Below the pieces are notes generated by a model that was not told where the DNA came from, made no database searches, and worked only from the letters and a program-made list of their open reading frames with translations. This document shows positions 13,855 through 21,580 of a stretch of DNA of 25,218 nucleotides, in pieces. The position numbers and the translations under genes are program-made. The stretch is from positions 1-25,218 of the forward strand of contig CAYPKG010000027.1 in NCBI GenBank assembly GCA_964411275.1, in the 5' to 3' direction. This DNA is from CAYPKG01 sp964411275. GTDB lineage: Bacteria > Bacillota > Clostridia > Christensenellales > CAG-138. The stretch's first letter is position 1, and every line of letters starts with the position of its first letter.

Positions 13855-15153
13855 ATGGCACACATGACCTGTACCGCCGTGGGCGATATGCTGGTGCAAA
13901 AAAGGCTGCCTGGGGCATATCCGGGGTTTGAAGAGCTAAAGCGCTTTCTCGCACAGGGTGATGCCCGGTTTGTGAACATGGAAACCACCCTGCATTACCA
14001 TGAAAGCTACGGCTCCGCGTACAGCGGCGGAAGCTGGCTTTGCGCGGATCCACGGGTGCTTGATGACGCGAAAGAGTACGGCTTTAACTGCATGAACCTC
14101 GCTACCAATCATTCCATGGATTTTTCCTATGGCGGACTCACGCGAACCCTCCATTATGCCCGGGAAGCGGGGATGCCCGTGTGCGGCACCGGCCTTTGCC
14201 TGGAGGAGGCCGCCGCGCCTGTGTACATCGATACATTGGCCGGGCGATTTGCGCTCATCGGCGCGGTGTCCACATTCAACCCGGCGGCGATGGCCGGGCA
14301 CCGCACCTATGCTATGGAAGGGCGGCCCGGCGTAAACGGCGTACGGTTTGAGGAGCGGTTTTTGATTACGCCGGAGCTGATGGCCCAGGTGAAAACATTG
14401 GCTAAGGAAACCGCCATCAACGGCTATGATGATATTGTGAGGGCGGAGGGGTATTTGCCCCCGCTCCCGCCAGGATGCTTTGCGTTAGGCTCCATCGTGT
14501 TCAAAGAGGCGGAAGAAAACCGCCGGACAACCCGGGTTGATCAAACGGATATGAAGCGGATCGAACGGGCGATTTTTGAAGCGAAGTTCCAGGCGGATTA
14601 TGTGATCGTGTCCATGCACTCCCACGAGATACTTCATACAAGCAAGGAAGAGCCGGCGGAGTTTTTTGTGGAATTCTCACGCCGCTGTATCGACGCGGGC
14701 GCGGATGCGCTGGTGGGCCACGGCCCGCATCTGCTGCGGCCCATCGAGATATACAAAGGCAAGCCCATTTTCTATTCCCTGGGGGATTTTATGCTGCATA
14801 ATGAAAACATCCCGGCTGCGCCGGCGGAGTTTTTTGACGACTACGGCCTAAGCCACGACGCCACCATGCGGGAGTTGTTCGCCACCCGCTCCAACAACTT
14901 TACCAGGGGCCTGCAAAGGGACAGGCGGATGCTGGAAAGCGTGGCCGCAAAGTGGGAAGTGGAGGACGGCGTGCTAAAATCCGTGACGCTTTTGCCGCTG
15001 GAGCTGGGCTTTGGCCTGCCCAATTCGGTGGTGGGCTGGCCGAAACCCTGCTATGATGGCGGTATTATAGAGCGATTGATCCACATGTCCGCCCCTTGGG
15101 GAACGGACATTAGGCTTGGCGCGGACGGCTGCGGGCATATCGACCTGGCGTGA
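13855..15153 (+). CDS. CapA/PGA_cap family metallophosphatase-like protein
   Basis: This 432-residue protein has the PGA_cap (CapA) calcineurin-like fold. It shows TAVGDML at the N-terminus, FVNMETTLH at about residues 40-48, CMNLATNHSMDF near 80-91, VSMHSHEIL in the middle, and GHGPHLLRPIEIYKGKPIFYSLGDFML at about 290-316. These supply the expected metal-ligating Asp, Glu, Asn and His residues. CapA proteins are named for poly-gamma-glutamate capsule export, where they are membrane anchored. This one begins directly at the catalytic domain with no signal peptide or helix, so it is probably cytoplasmic. The ATG at 13855 follows GGAGG; the ATG at 13843 has no ribosome binding site. It lies 18 bp after the M20 gene. 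No capB or capC is near, so a capsule role is unlikely. The substrate is unknown. Confidence 0.85.
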   Translation: MAHMTCTAVGDMLVQKRLPGAYPGFEELKRFLAQGDARFVNMETTLHYHESYGSAYSGGSWLCADPRVLDDAKEYGFNCMNLATNHSMDFSYGGLTRTLHYAREAGMPVCGTGLCLEEAAAPVYIDTLAGRFALIGAVSTFNPAAMAGHRTYAMEGRPGVNGVRFEERFLITPELMAQVKTLAKETAINGYDDIVRAEGYLPPLPPGCFALGSIVFKEAEENRRTTRVDQTDMKRIERAIFEAKFQADYVIVSMHSHEILHTSKEEPAEFFVEFSRRCIDAGADALVGHGPHLLRPIEIYKGKPIFYSLGDFMLHNENIPAAPAEFFDDYGLSHDATMRELFATRSNNFTRGLQRDRRMLESVAAKWEVEDGVLKSVTLLPLELGFGLPNSVVGWPKPCYDGGIIERLIHMSAPWGTDIRLGADGCGHIDLA

Positions 15154-15195
15154 CCTTGCAATTTATATTTTAAGTTCCATGCGCAATGTAAATAC

Positions 15196-15221
15196 GGGCG
15201 GCACCCCACCGGATGCCGCCC
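15196..15221. terminator. GC-rich hairpin between convergent genes
   Basis: GGGCGGCA (15196-15203) and TGCCGCCC (15214-15221) form a perfect 8-bp stem with a 10-nt loop. It lies between the ends of the CapA-like gene (plus strand) and the DUF4956 gene (minus strand). No good T-run follows on either strand, so it is at best a weak bidirectional terminator. Confidence 0.45.
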
Positions 15222-15271
15222 CTATCATCACATCATTTTCGCCCTTCTTGCCTTTTATGGGTGTGGCCTGC

Positions 15272-15943
15272 TTACGAAACCAGCTCTCCCTGATGGGATA
15301 TGAGCGTGGCGTCGTACACGCCGTCGATGCGCATAAACTTATCCACCGCACCGGTTTCCTCGTCCCTTAAGCGGACTTCCAATGTCAGCTCCACGCCGTC
15401 GCGCTGCACGGTTTTGCTTTTGAGCCGGCTTTTCGGCAGCTGCCGAATTAGCCCCTTCACCGCGCCGGAGGCCGCTTCGTGGTAATGGATGATCAAAAGA
15501 TACGGCATGCTGGACCGGGTTTTGAAACTGGTGAGCAGAACCATAATCAGCCCAATCACCACCGCGGAAATCAGCGCCACGTCGAAAAACTGCGCTCCCA
15601 GCGCCAGCCCCTCGCCCACCGCCCAGAACATATACGTGGTGTCCATGGGGTCTTTGACGGCTGTCCGAAAACGGATGATGGACAGCGCGCCCACCATGCC
15701 AAGGCTCATTGTGAGGTTGTTGCCGATGATCATGAGCACCAGCGTGGTGACCATTGTCAAAAGGATCAGGCTTAGGTTGAAGGAGCGTGAGTACAACACG
15801 CCCCCGAATGTCTTTTTGTACACGAAGTAGATAAATGCGCCCAATACCAGCGCAGCCAGCAGCGTGAATATAATCTGCAGGGGCGACAAGCTGGAGTTGA
15901 AATACTCCTTCAAGTTAAAAGCGGTAGCCACAGGGTCGTTCAT
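15272..15943 (-). CDS. DUF4956 integral membrane protein
   Basis: This 223-residue protein has hydrophobic segments at about residues 22-43, 54-75, 80-90 and 108-140. The signature SLGMVGALSIIRFRTAVKDP of DUF4956 lies at about 80-99. The last 75 residues form a soluble, mixed alpha/beta domain with no membrane segment. The function is unknown. The family commonly sits beside VTC-domain proteins and CotH-like proteins, as here, and is supposed to be a membrane partner of the VTC enzyme. The ATG at 15943 follows AGGAGG at good spacing and lies 23 bp after the VTC stop. It is the last gene of the three-gene transcript starting with the cotH-like gene. Confidence 0.88.
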   Translation of the reverse strand: MNDPVATAFNLKEYFNSSLSPLQIIFTLLAALVLGAFIYFVYKKTFGGVLYSRSFNLSLILLTMVTTLVLMIIGNNLTMSLGMVGALSIIRFRTAVKDPMDTTYMFWAVGEGLALGAQFFDVALISAVVIGLIMVLLTSFKTRSSMPYLLIIHYHEAASGAVKGLIRQLPKSRLKSKTVQRDGVELTLEVRLRDEETGAVDKFMRIDGVYDATLISHQGELVS

Positions 15944-15966
15944 ACTCTATGTTCCTCCTGATACTG

Positions 15967-16656
15967 TTAAAACTCATATTTTCTGCAAATCACGTATTTG
16001 CTGATTGCACTTCGCTGGGCCGCGCCCGGTTGAATAAGGGCCTGGATATAGCCTGGGAGATAGCGGTTAAACTTGACCTCCAGCACCATACCGTAGCCAT
16101 CGACCACGGGGTATGTGGGCAGGTCCCTGTTGAACAAATCCGTTTGCCGCATGGCGGTGCGGATGTCTATATCGAATGTGATCCGCACGTCCTCAATGGG
16201 AAACACATAGGCCTCGCGCCAGTATTCCACAATCACTTTGGGCTTCAGCTGCCGGGTACGAAAGGCCACATACACCTGCTTTGCGAATGCCTCCCTGCGG
16301 CCGAGCAGCACGCCAAAGTTTCCGGCGATGATCTCATCGCATTCCTCCCTGGAAAGGATCAGGGACTGCTTCTGGATATAGGGACCTTCCTTATGCTTTC
16401 GCTCCAGCTTGATTGTCTTGTCCGAATAATTGTAGATGCGAATGCGGTATTTGTCACGGCTGTCCGAGCCGGAGAGCTTTTCCACCACCGCCCCGTTTTC
16501 ATAGTCGTCAAAATACAGGCTGCGGATGTGGTATCTGCCGTCCGCACGGGCGGCGGCAAACCGGTCCCGGTCCATCGTCAGCCGAAGCCGCCGGGACAAC
16601 AACTCGTATTCCTGACGGCTGATGTAGTATTTCTGTTCATGGCGATAGGGCCTCAT
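15967..16656 (-). CDS. VTC-domain polyphosphate-polymerase-like protein
   Basis: This 229-residue protein is a complete VTC domain, the triphosphate-tunnel fold whose yeast member Vtc4 makes polyphosphate from ATP. Conserved tunnel residues appear in order: HEQKYYIS (6-13), YHIRSLYFDDYEN (about 42-54), YRIRIYNYSDKTIKLERKHKEG (about 70-91), VIVEYWREAYV (about 138-148), VRITFDIDIR (about 153-162), VLEVKFNRYLP (about 191-201) and SKYVICRKYEF at the end. The basic and acidic side chains that line the tunnel are therefore present. There is no membrane segment, so it may be held by the DUF4956 protein encoded next. Its ATG overlaps the stop of the cotH-like gene by 4 bp, indicating coupled translation. 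Polyphosphate synthesis is inferred from the family; bacterial members are little tested. Confidence 0.88.
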   Translation of the reverse strand: MRPYRHEQKYYISRQEYELLSRRLRLTMDRDRFAAARADGRYHIRSLYFDDYENGAVVEKLSGSDSRDKYRIRIYNYSDKTIKLERKHKEGPYIQKQSLILSREECDEIIAGNFGVLLGRREAFAKQVYVAFRTRQLKPKVIVEYWREAYVFPIEDVRITFDIDIRTAMRQTDLFNRDLPTYPVVDGYGMVLEVKFNRYLPGYIQALIQPGAAQRSAISKYVICRKYEF

Positions 16657-19600
16657 TCCCCAAACACCTCCCGCATATCGCTGTCGGACAGGCCGAACTC
16701 CTCCTTGATCTGGGACTTTATGGCTGCCGGGCGGTTGTTGGCGAATGTATGCAGCGCCGTAATGTTTCGCTGGAACCCCTCGTAGGTGCCCAGGTTTTCC
16801 GCCGGCTGCTTTTCGCCCCTGAACGTGCTTTGGTTGAACTTCTCCCGCTCCCGCTTGATTTCAGGCTCCACGGCAGCGTACAGCTCGTCGATCATGGCGT
16901 TTACCCGGTCCGGGGCGTACACGGTGTCCAGTATCTCAGCAAACCGGCGAATGAATGCGTCCTTCCAGGCCGGGTTTTTCAATAGCGCGTTCAACAGGCC
17001 CGACCCCGCCGGCTTCGCTCCCCGCCGGCCGGACAGCGTCCTGTGGTCTGCATTCCCAAAGCCCCAGCAGAAATCATAGTAGATCCAGGTCCATTTCCCG
17101 CCGGGTAGCTTGTAATACTGCATATTGAATGTATCCGTGTTTCCCACATATATTTCGCAGATCATATAATCCATAAAACTGTCCAAATCGATCTGGCTGC
17201 TTACATGATCGAAATTGCTTTGCACGGACAGGTCATGAGTACTAAAATACTGCCTGATCTCCAGCCACTGCTCGTTGGAACCATGGGATACCATAGCAAC
17301 TTTGCCGGGTTCGCCGCCGCTTCCCTTGACAATATCCATGGTATCCGCGTCCGCAACGCCCTCGTGATCCGCCACAAAGAACCGGTTGCGCTTTTCCTTT
17401 AAGAAATACACGCCCCAGTATTCACCGTTTAAATACAGCACATAGGGCTTGTGCGCCTGATACAGGAAGCGCACGTCCGTCCCCTCCAGCAGGCCGAGGG
17501 CCAGCTCGTCCCGGATTTTTGAGCGGTTTTGATCCTGGGCCCCTGCCCGGAGCGTTAACGCTTTATACGAGGGAAACGCCCGGTTATCAAAAAACGGGTA
17601 TTCCATGCGGCTGTTGCCGTATTCGGAGCGGGCCGTCAGGTTAAATGCCTTCTGCGCCCGGCCCCGGCCATAGGAGCCCGCGATGCGCATGTCGATATTC
17701 TGGGAAAAGGCCTGGCGCTTATCCTCCCCGAATATGGCGAAGCTGCCCGGCCGTTCCCACGCTTTTGCCGCTTCCTCGGAGAGGAATTTGCTTTGATAAT
17801 ACTGGGCTGAGGTAAGCACTTCCCCATACGTGGGAAGGTCCGGATCAAATTTTTCGCCCGTGGCATAGATGCCGGTATCCTTTGCCCAGAGGTTGTCCGG
17901 GTCCGTCACCAGCGTGGCGATAGGCAACGCGTGATCCACGCCGTCGCTTGTAAACAGAAACGTGCCGCTTATGCTGTAGCCGGTGGCAAACCCCTCCTTG
18001 ACGGCAATCGCCCGGATCACCGTGTTTTTGCTGACGGAGAGGGGGCCTGTGTAGGCGGGCGAGCTTTTTGTGGGGGTGGTGCAGTCGGTGGTATAGTGGA
18101 TTGTTTCCCCGCCACCCGCGGTTAATACCACATCAAGGGGCGCGTCATACACGCCGGGCAGGGTTTCAAACCCGGGCGTGGAGGACACCCCGGGAACCCC
18201 GTTGCCGTTTGCCGCCCCGGGGGTTGGGGTTTCAAAATACAAAAGCCCATCGCTTGTGCGGCCATAGCTCATGCCGGAAAGCATTCTCCCCACCATCAGC
18301 TTGTCCAAAAGCGCTCCGTTGCCATCGAAGAGCAAAACCACGTCCCCGTCCGCGCTCAGGCGGAAGTTACACTCCAAATTTTTTTTTTGCGCCCCCGGCT
18401 CCCCATTGCCGGTGGCCAGTACCACGAGATATTCACCAGGGGCCACCTGTGTGCCTTCTGGAAACCGCCACTTGGCCGGGTTGTTGGGGTTGTTGGAAAG
18501 GCCATAGCCGGACAGATCCATGGTTGTTCCGGACCCGTTATACAGCTCAATCCAGTCGGGATAACTGCCGTCGCTCTGGGGAAGGTGCTGGGAATTGGAG
18601 GACATCGCCTCGGACAGGTACACATCCCCATTTGGCAGGGTGCTGGTCAGCGAAAACGCGGCAAAACCCTCGTCTGTGTTGGGATAGCCGGGGGTGGGCC
18701 GGGCGGTGGACTGGAACTCGCCCACGCCGTCCGGAACCCGGGCCATGGATTTATCCATGTCCATGGGGCCGTAAGGAAGCTGGTCGAGAATGCGCCCCTT
18801 CTTATCGGAGAATACCACGTATTCCCCATAGGCTTTCAGACCGAAGGGGGCGTGCAGCTCGCCTTCAATCAGCCCATCCTCGCCGGAGCAGAACACCAGA
18901 AGGTATCCATTGGCGGGAATGGCGGTACCGCCGGGGAATTTCCATTTCACCGGCTGGGAGGGGTTGTCCGACAGGCCGTAGCCCGTTAGGTCCACGTCCT
19001 GATCGGTGGTGTTGTATAATTCAATCCAGTCTGTGTATTTGCCGCCCTTGGTGGCCACTGTGGTTTTGTTGCTGGCCATGAACTCGTTGATATAAACGCC
19101 GATATCCTCCGCGCCCTCGCTTAACGACGCGCGATAGGCGGCGGCGCCCTCCTGGGTGTTGGGATAGCCTGGGGAAGGTTCAGCGCTTTCCTCCCACACG
19201 CCCGCCTCATTGAGGGCAAGAGTATAGCCGGAGGTTACGCCTTTTAGGGCGAGGCTGTCCACAGGATTTCCCATGGCGTTATAGAACACGAGATCGTCCG
19301 TGGCCGCCAGCTTAAAGCTGGCGTGGAGCGGGCCGTCGTTGCTGTCGCCGGAACAGAATACAATCAGATACCCGCCTGCGGGGATGCTGGTGCCGGAGGG
19401 GAAAACCCATTTGGCCGGGGACAGCTTGTCGTCGGACAGGCCGAAGCCGGATATGTTGACCGCACTCTGCGTGGTATTATAAAGCTCGATCCAGTCGGGG
19501 TAATTGCCGTTTGTGTCCGGCACCGCGCCCTTGTTGGAGGTCATGACCTCGTTGATGCGCACGCCAACACCGGTAGCCACAGGGCTGCCGCTTCCATCAT

Positions 19601-19679
19601 ATAACGTAAAAGCCAGTATCAGCACCGCGATACACGCCAAGATAAGCAGAATGATTAGTCCAAGTCGTCTTCCTCGCAA
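16653..19679 (-). CDS. Secreted CotH kinase-like protein with three lamin-tail domains
   Basis: This membrane-anchored exoprotein has about 1008 residues. A basic RGRR and a hydrophobic helix (about residues 6-26) form a signal anchor. Three lamin-tail domains follow at about 40-145, 195-300 and 350-460, each with INE.M.SN or SEAMSSN, DWIELYN, G(F/Y)GLS(D/N) and KW.FP.GT. A chitobiase C-terminal-like beta domain lies at about 490-580 (GGGETIHYTTDCTTPT). The CotH domain covers about 620-1000, with YLNGEYWGVYFLKEKRNRFF and YYDFCWGFG, the likely metal-binding Asp region. CotH proteins are atypical protein kinases of spore coats; LTDs suggest binding to surface polymers. The start chosen is a TTG at 19679 after GGAAGGAG; a TTG at 19763 would add 28 residues but has a weak ribosome binding site. 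An A10 run lies near codon 430. First gene of the VTC-DUF4956 transcript. Confidence 0.88.
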   Translation of the reverse strand: MRGRRLGLIILLILACIAVLILAFTLYDGSGSPVATGVGVRINEVMTSNKGAVPDTNGNYPDWIELYNTTQSAVNISGFGLSDDKLSPAKWVFPSGTSIPAGGYLIVFCSGDSNDGPLHASFKLAATDDLVFYNAMGNPVDSLALKGVTSGYTLALNEAGVWEESAEPSPGYPNTQEGAAAYRASLSEGAEDIGVYINEFMASNKTTVATKGGKYTDWIELYNTTDQDVDLTGYGLSDNPSQPVKWKFPGGTAIPANGYLLVFCSGEDGLIEGELHAPFGLKAYGEYVVFSDKKGRILDQLPYGPMDMDKSMARVPDGVGEFQSTARPTPGYPNTDEGFAAFSLTSTLPNGDVYLSEAMSSNSQHLPQSDGSYPDWIELYNGSGTTMDLSGYGLSNNPNNPAKWRFPEGTQVAPGEYLVVLATGNGEPGAQKKNLECNFRLSADGDVVLLFDGNGALLDKLMVGRMLSGMSYGRTSDGLLYFETPTPGAANGNGVPGVSSTPGFETLPGVYDAPLDVVLTAGGGETIHYTTDCTTPTKSSPAYTGPLSVSKNTVIRAIAVKEGFATGYSISGTFLFTSDGVDHALPIATLVTDPDNLWAKDTGIYATGEKFDPDLPTYGEVLTSAQYYQSKFLSEEAAKAWERPGSFAIFGEDKRQAFSQNIDMRIAGSYGRGRAQKAFNLTARSEYGNSRMEYPFFDNRAFPSYKALTLRAGAQDQNRSKIRDELALGLLEGTDVRFLYQAHKPYVLYLNGEYWGVYFLKEKRNRFFVADHEGVADADTMDIVKGSGGEPGKVAMVSHGSNEQWLEIRQYFSTHDLSVQSNFDHVSSQIDLDSFMDYMICEIYVGNTDTFNMQYYKLPGGKWTWIYYDFCWGFGNADHRTLSGRRGAKPAGSGLLNALLKNPAWKDAFIRRFAEILDTVYAPDRVNAMIDELYAAVEPEIKREREKFNQSTFRGEKQPAENLGTYEGFQRNITALHTFANNRPAAIKSQIKEEFGLSDSDMREVFGE
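18379..18388 (-). repeat. A10 homopolymer tract inside the cotH-like coding region
   Basis: Ten consecutive T on the plus strand are ten A in the coding strand, covering codons for Gln-Lys-Lys-Asn near residue 430 in the third lamin-tail domain. In this GC-rich sequence such a run is exceptional. Loss or gain of one base, by replication or transcription slippage, would cut off the CotH domain. Confidence 0.9.
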
Positions 19680-19786
19680 GCCAAGGCTCCTTCCCCGCCC
19701 GCCATGTAAGGCAGGCCATATACCACTTTCATGTGCAGCTGCTTTAGCCGTTGCCTGAAACAAAAATTTCTCGCCCCAGGATGCAC

Positions 19787-19856
19787 ATTATAGTACCCAT
19801 TCGGATTATAACAGAAAATATCCCTGCTTTGTCAGTTTATCATAAACAAGCAGGGA
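19787..19856 (-). promoter_or_regulatory. Promoter region of the cotH-like operon with overlapping hairpin
   Basis: On the minus strand CTGACA (19830-19835), a 19-bp spacer and TATAAT (19805-19810) give a possible promoter. A second TATAAT lies at 19787-19792. Upstream and over the -35, TCCCTGCTT (19821-19829) and AAGCAGGGA (19848-19856) form a perfect 9-bp inverted repeat, with an inner GTTTA/TAAAC stem (19835-19839, 19843-19847). The repeat could be an operator or a second terminator for the SipL-like gene. Confidence 0.4.
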
Positions 19857-19889
19857 TGCAAGGGAACATAATAAAAATTCATAAACGAG

Positions 19890-19919
19890 AAAATAGGGCA
19901 GGCGCAAGGCCTACCCTAT
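19890..19919 (-). terminator. Terminator of the SipL-like gene
   Basis: On the minus strand an 11-bp stem (19909-19919 paired with 19893-19903, one G-U pair, 5-nt loop) is followed by TTTTC. It starts 22 bp after the stop codon of the SPOCS/LysM gene. Confidence 0.7.
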
Positions 19920-19940
19920 GATGGCATTACAAAATAGCCG

Positions 19941-21446
19941 CTATCTTCCCCCGTTGCTTAACAGCAATAGCTGCTGTCCCTCGGAAAGGGGCTCTGTAAT
20001 CCCGGGGTTCCAGTCCCGGATCTGATCCTCCGTCAACCCAAACTGGCGGGCAACGTCCCAAAGGCTTTCCCCTTCTTTGGCGAGATAGATCAAAATCCCC
20101 GTGGGGCGCTGCGCGGGAGGCGCTTCCTCCGCGTCCACAGCGATAGACACTAAGGAGGGTTGCAGGATATCCGCCGTTACCTCCATGGAATAGGTGACCT
20201 CCGGCATGCGCCCCTCTCCGGTCACCTGCCCGTGCATCACCCGGGCGCTTACCTCCGCGTCACCGGTGTATGGGGCGTCCAACACGCACTGGAAGGGGAT
20301 ATCCTCCGCGAAGCCGAACATGCCGCCCTCGTCTGTCTGAAATACCACGCTGGCGAACAGCACGCCGTCCACCGCCAGTTGCCCGCCCATGTCGGACGTG
20401 CCGGTGACGAGGGGGCGCGCGTTGGTATACACCGACTGGTACGCCTCCGGCAGCTCGTCGGGGATGCGCAAAAACTCCCGGATGTTGCAGACCTTCGTTA
20501 CGGCGCCCATTTGCTCCACCTGCTCGATTTCTTGCTGCTGCACCATAAAGCTCCCGTCCGGGGCAAACGCGTCGTTTAACGCCTCTATGCTGTCACGCCG
20601 AAGCCCGTCGACCATCAGCCCCAGCGCCGCCTCCACATCCAAGCCGTCTTCCGGCCCGGGGGTGACTGTCAGGTCCCGGACAATAGCATTTCCTCTGAGA
20701 TCCTCTTCCGGGATATCCGCCATGTCCCCCTGCCAGGGCACCAGCTCCTCAAAGGGGTAATGCTGGGTCATCTGCCGCATCTGCCCGTCCTGATCGGCCA
20801 AGAGGACGTTGACGGACAGCCTGCCGTTGAGCGCCGCGCCCTCCGGGGTTTTTTCCAGCCCCCGCACCTGGGCCGCCGCGTTTTGCAGCAGTATGCTTTT
20901 CGCATCCATCCCCGGCGTGGGCAAAACCTCCCTTAACCGAAGGGTGGACGCGCCAAAGGGCACCATCTCTGAGGTGTCGATTGTGGTCATGCGCCTTTGC
21001 AGCTTTTTCACCCCGGACACATCCTGCAGCGCCTGAATTTTGCCATGCTGTTTGGCTACGGCGAACAGATCCACAATGCCGTCCACCTTCAGCCGCCCGT
21101 TTTCCGCCCGGCAGTTGAGCTCCTGTAGTTGCGGGACGACGGTGGCGCGCATGCCCTCCTCCGCCTCCGGCATCGGTATGTCCTGCCGGTAATTGGCTAC
21201 CGTGGACAGCCCAAACGGCATGCCGCCTTCGGGTGGCAGGCACAGCACCTGCAGGCGCACGTTCCCGTCCGCCTCCACGCGTCCCGGCGCGCAGCGGGCG
21301 CCTTCGTTGTTGACCTCGCCCTCCACATGCAACACCCTGCCCACCTCCCGGCCCGCCGGAAGGGGTATTTCTGTGTCCAACAGCGCCTGCGCCACGGTTT
21401 TGCCCGCTACCCGCGCCAGATCCAAATCCCTATAAATCGCTTCCAT
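19941..21446 (-). CDS. SipL-like spore morphogenesis protein (SPOCS repeats plus LysM)
   Basis: This 501-residue protein contains DUF3794 (SPOCS) type segments at about residues 35-95, 172-235 and 323-390. Each is a beta-rich stretch around a VEGEV, LNGRLSVNV or LAVDGVLFASVVF strand. A C-terminal LysM domain lies at about 453-496 (YLAKEGESLWDVARQFGLTEDQIRDWNPG). The architecture and length match clostridial SipL, which binds SpoIVA through its LysM domain and builds the spore coat basal layer around the forespore. There is no signal peptide, as expected for a mother-cell protein. The ATG at 21446 follows GAGGGGGA. A CATACATT element fits a sigma-E -10 upstream and a terminator lies downstream, so it is probably monocistronic. 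Other SPOCS/LysM proteins exist, so identity with SipL itself is likely but not proven. Confidence 0.82.
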   Translation of the reverse strand: MEAIYRDLDLARVAGKTVAQALLDTEIPLPAGREVGRVLHVEGEVNNEGARCAPGRVEADGNVRLQVLCLPPEGGMPFGLSTVANYRQDIPMPEAEEGMRATVVPQLQELNCRAENGRLKVDGIVDLFAVAKQHGKIQALQDVSGVKKLQRRMTTIDTSEMVPFGASTLRLREVLPTPGMDAKSILLQNAAAQVRGLEKTPEGAALNGRLSVNVLLADQDGQMRQMTQHYPFEELVPWQGDMADIPEEDLRGNAIVRDLTVTPGPEDGLDVEAALGLMVDGLRRDSIEALNDAFAPDGSFMVQQQEIEQVEQMGAVTKVCNIREFLRIPDELPEAYQSVYTNARPLVTGTSDMGGQLAVDGVLFASVVFQTDEGGMFGFAEDIPFQCVLDAPYTGDAEVSARVMHGQVTGEGRMPEVTYSMEVTADILQPSLVSIAVDAEEAPPAQRPTGILIYLAKEGESLWDVARQFGLTEDQIRDWNPGITEPLSEGQQLLLLSNGGR

Positions 21447-21480
21447 AAAGCTTGTATCCCCCTCGTTTCTTGCTTACTGC

Positions 21481-21488
21481 AATGTATG
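21481..21488 (-). promoter_or_regulatory. Sigma-E-like -10 element upstream of the SipL-like gene
   Basis: The minus strand reads CATACATT, a full match to the sigma-E (mother cell) -10 consensus CATACA-T. It lies about 35 bp before the start codon. The region 13-14 bp upstream (TCTAATG) is only a partial -35 match, so the call rests on the -10 and on the gene's role. Confidence 0.5.
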
Positions 21489-21520
21489 CGGGCCATGAGT
21501 TCATTAGACCGGACAGGGCC

Positions 21521-21548
21521 TTGAAGGATATGAAAAAGGTGATAAGAT
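21521..21548 (+). promoter_or_regulatory. Predicted promoter of the DUF2974 gene
   Basis: TTGAAG (21521-21526), a 16-bp spacer and TAAGAT (21543-21548) make a moderate sigma-A-type promoter 32 bp before the ATG at 21581. It is divergent from the SipL-like gene. Confidence 0.35.
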
Positions 21549-21580
21549 AGAGCTTAAGTATGGTACGTGGAGCGATTGAA

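Noticed and set aside
13855..15153. Poly-gamma-glutamate capsule locus
   Set aside because: Only a CapA-like protein is present; capB and capC are absent and there is no membrane anchor.
15949..16785. 278-residue open frame opposite the VTC gene
   Set aside because: The minus strand carries a full set of VTC motifs, and the plus frame has no recognisable domain.
18068..19081. 337-residue open frame opposite the cotH-like gene
   Set aside because: It is rich in Arg, Pro, Cys and Trp, typical of a shadow frame, while the opposite strand encodes clear lamin-tail domains.
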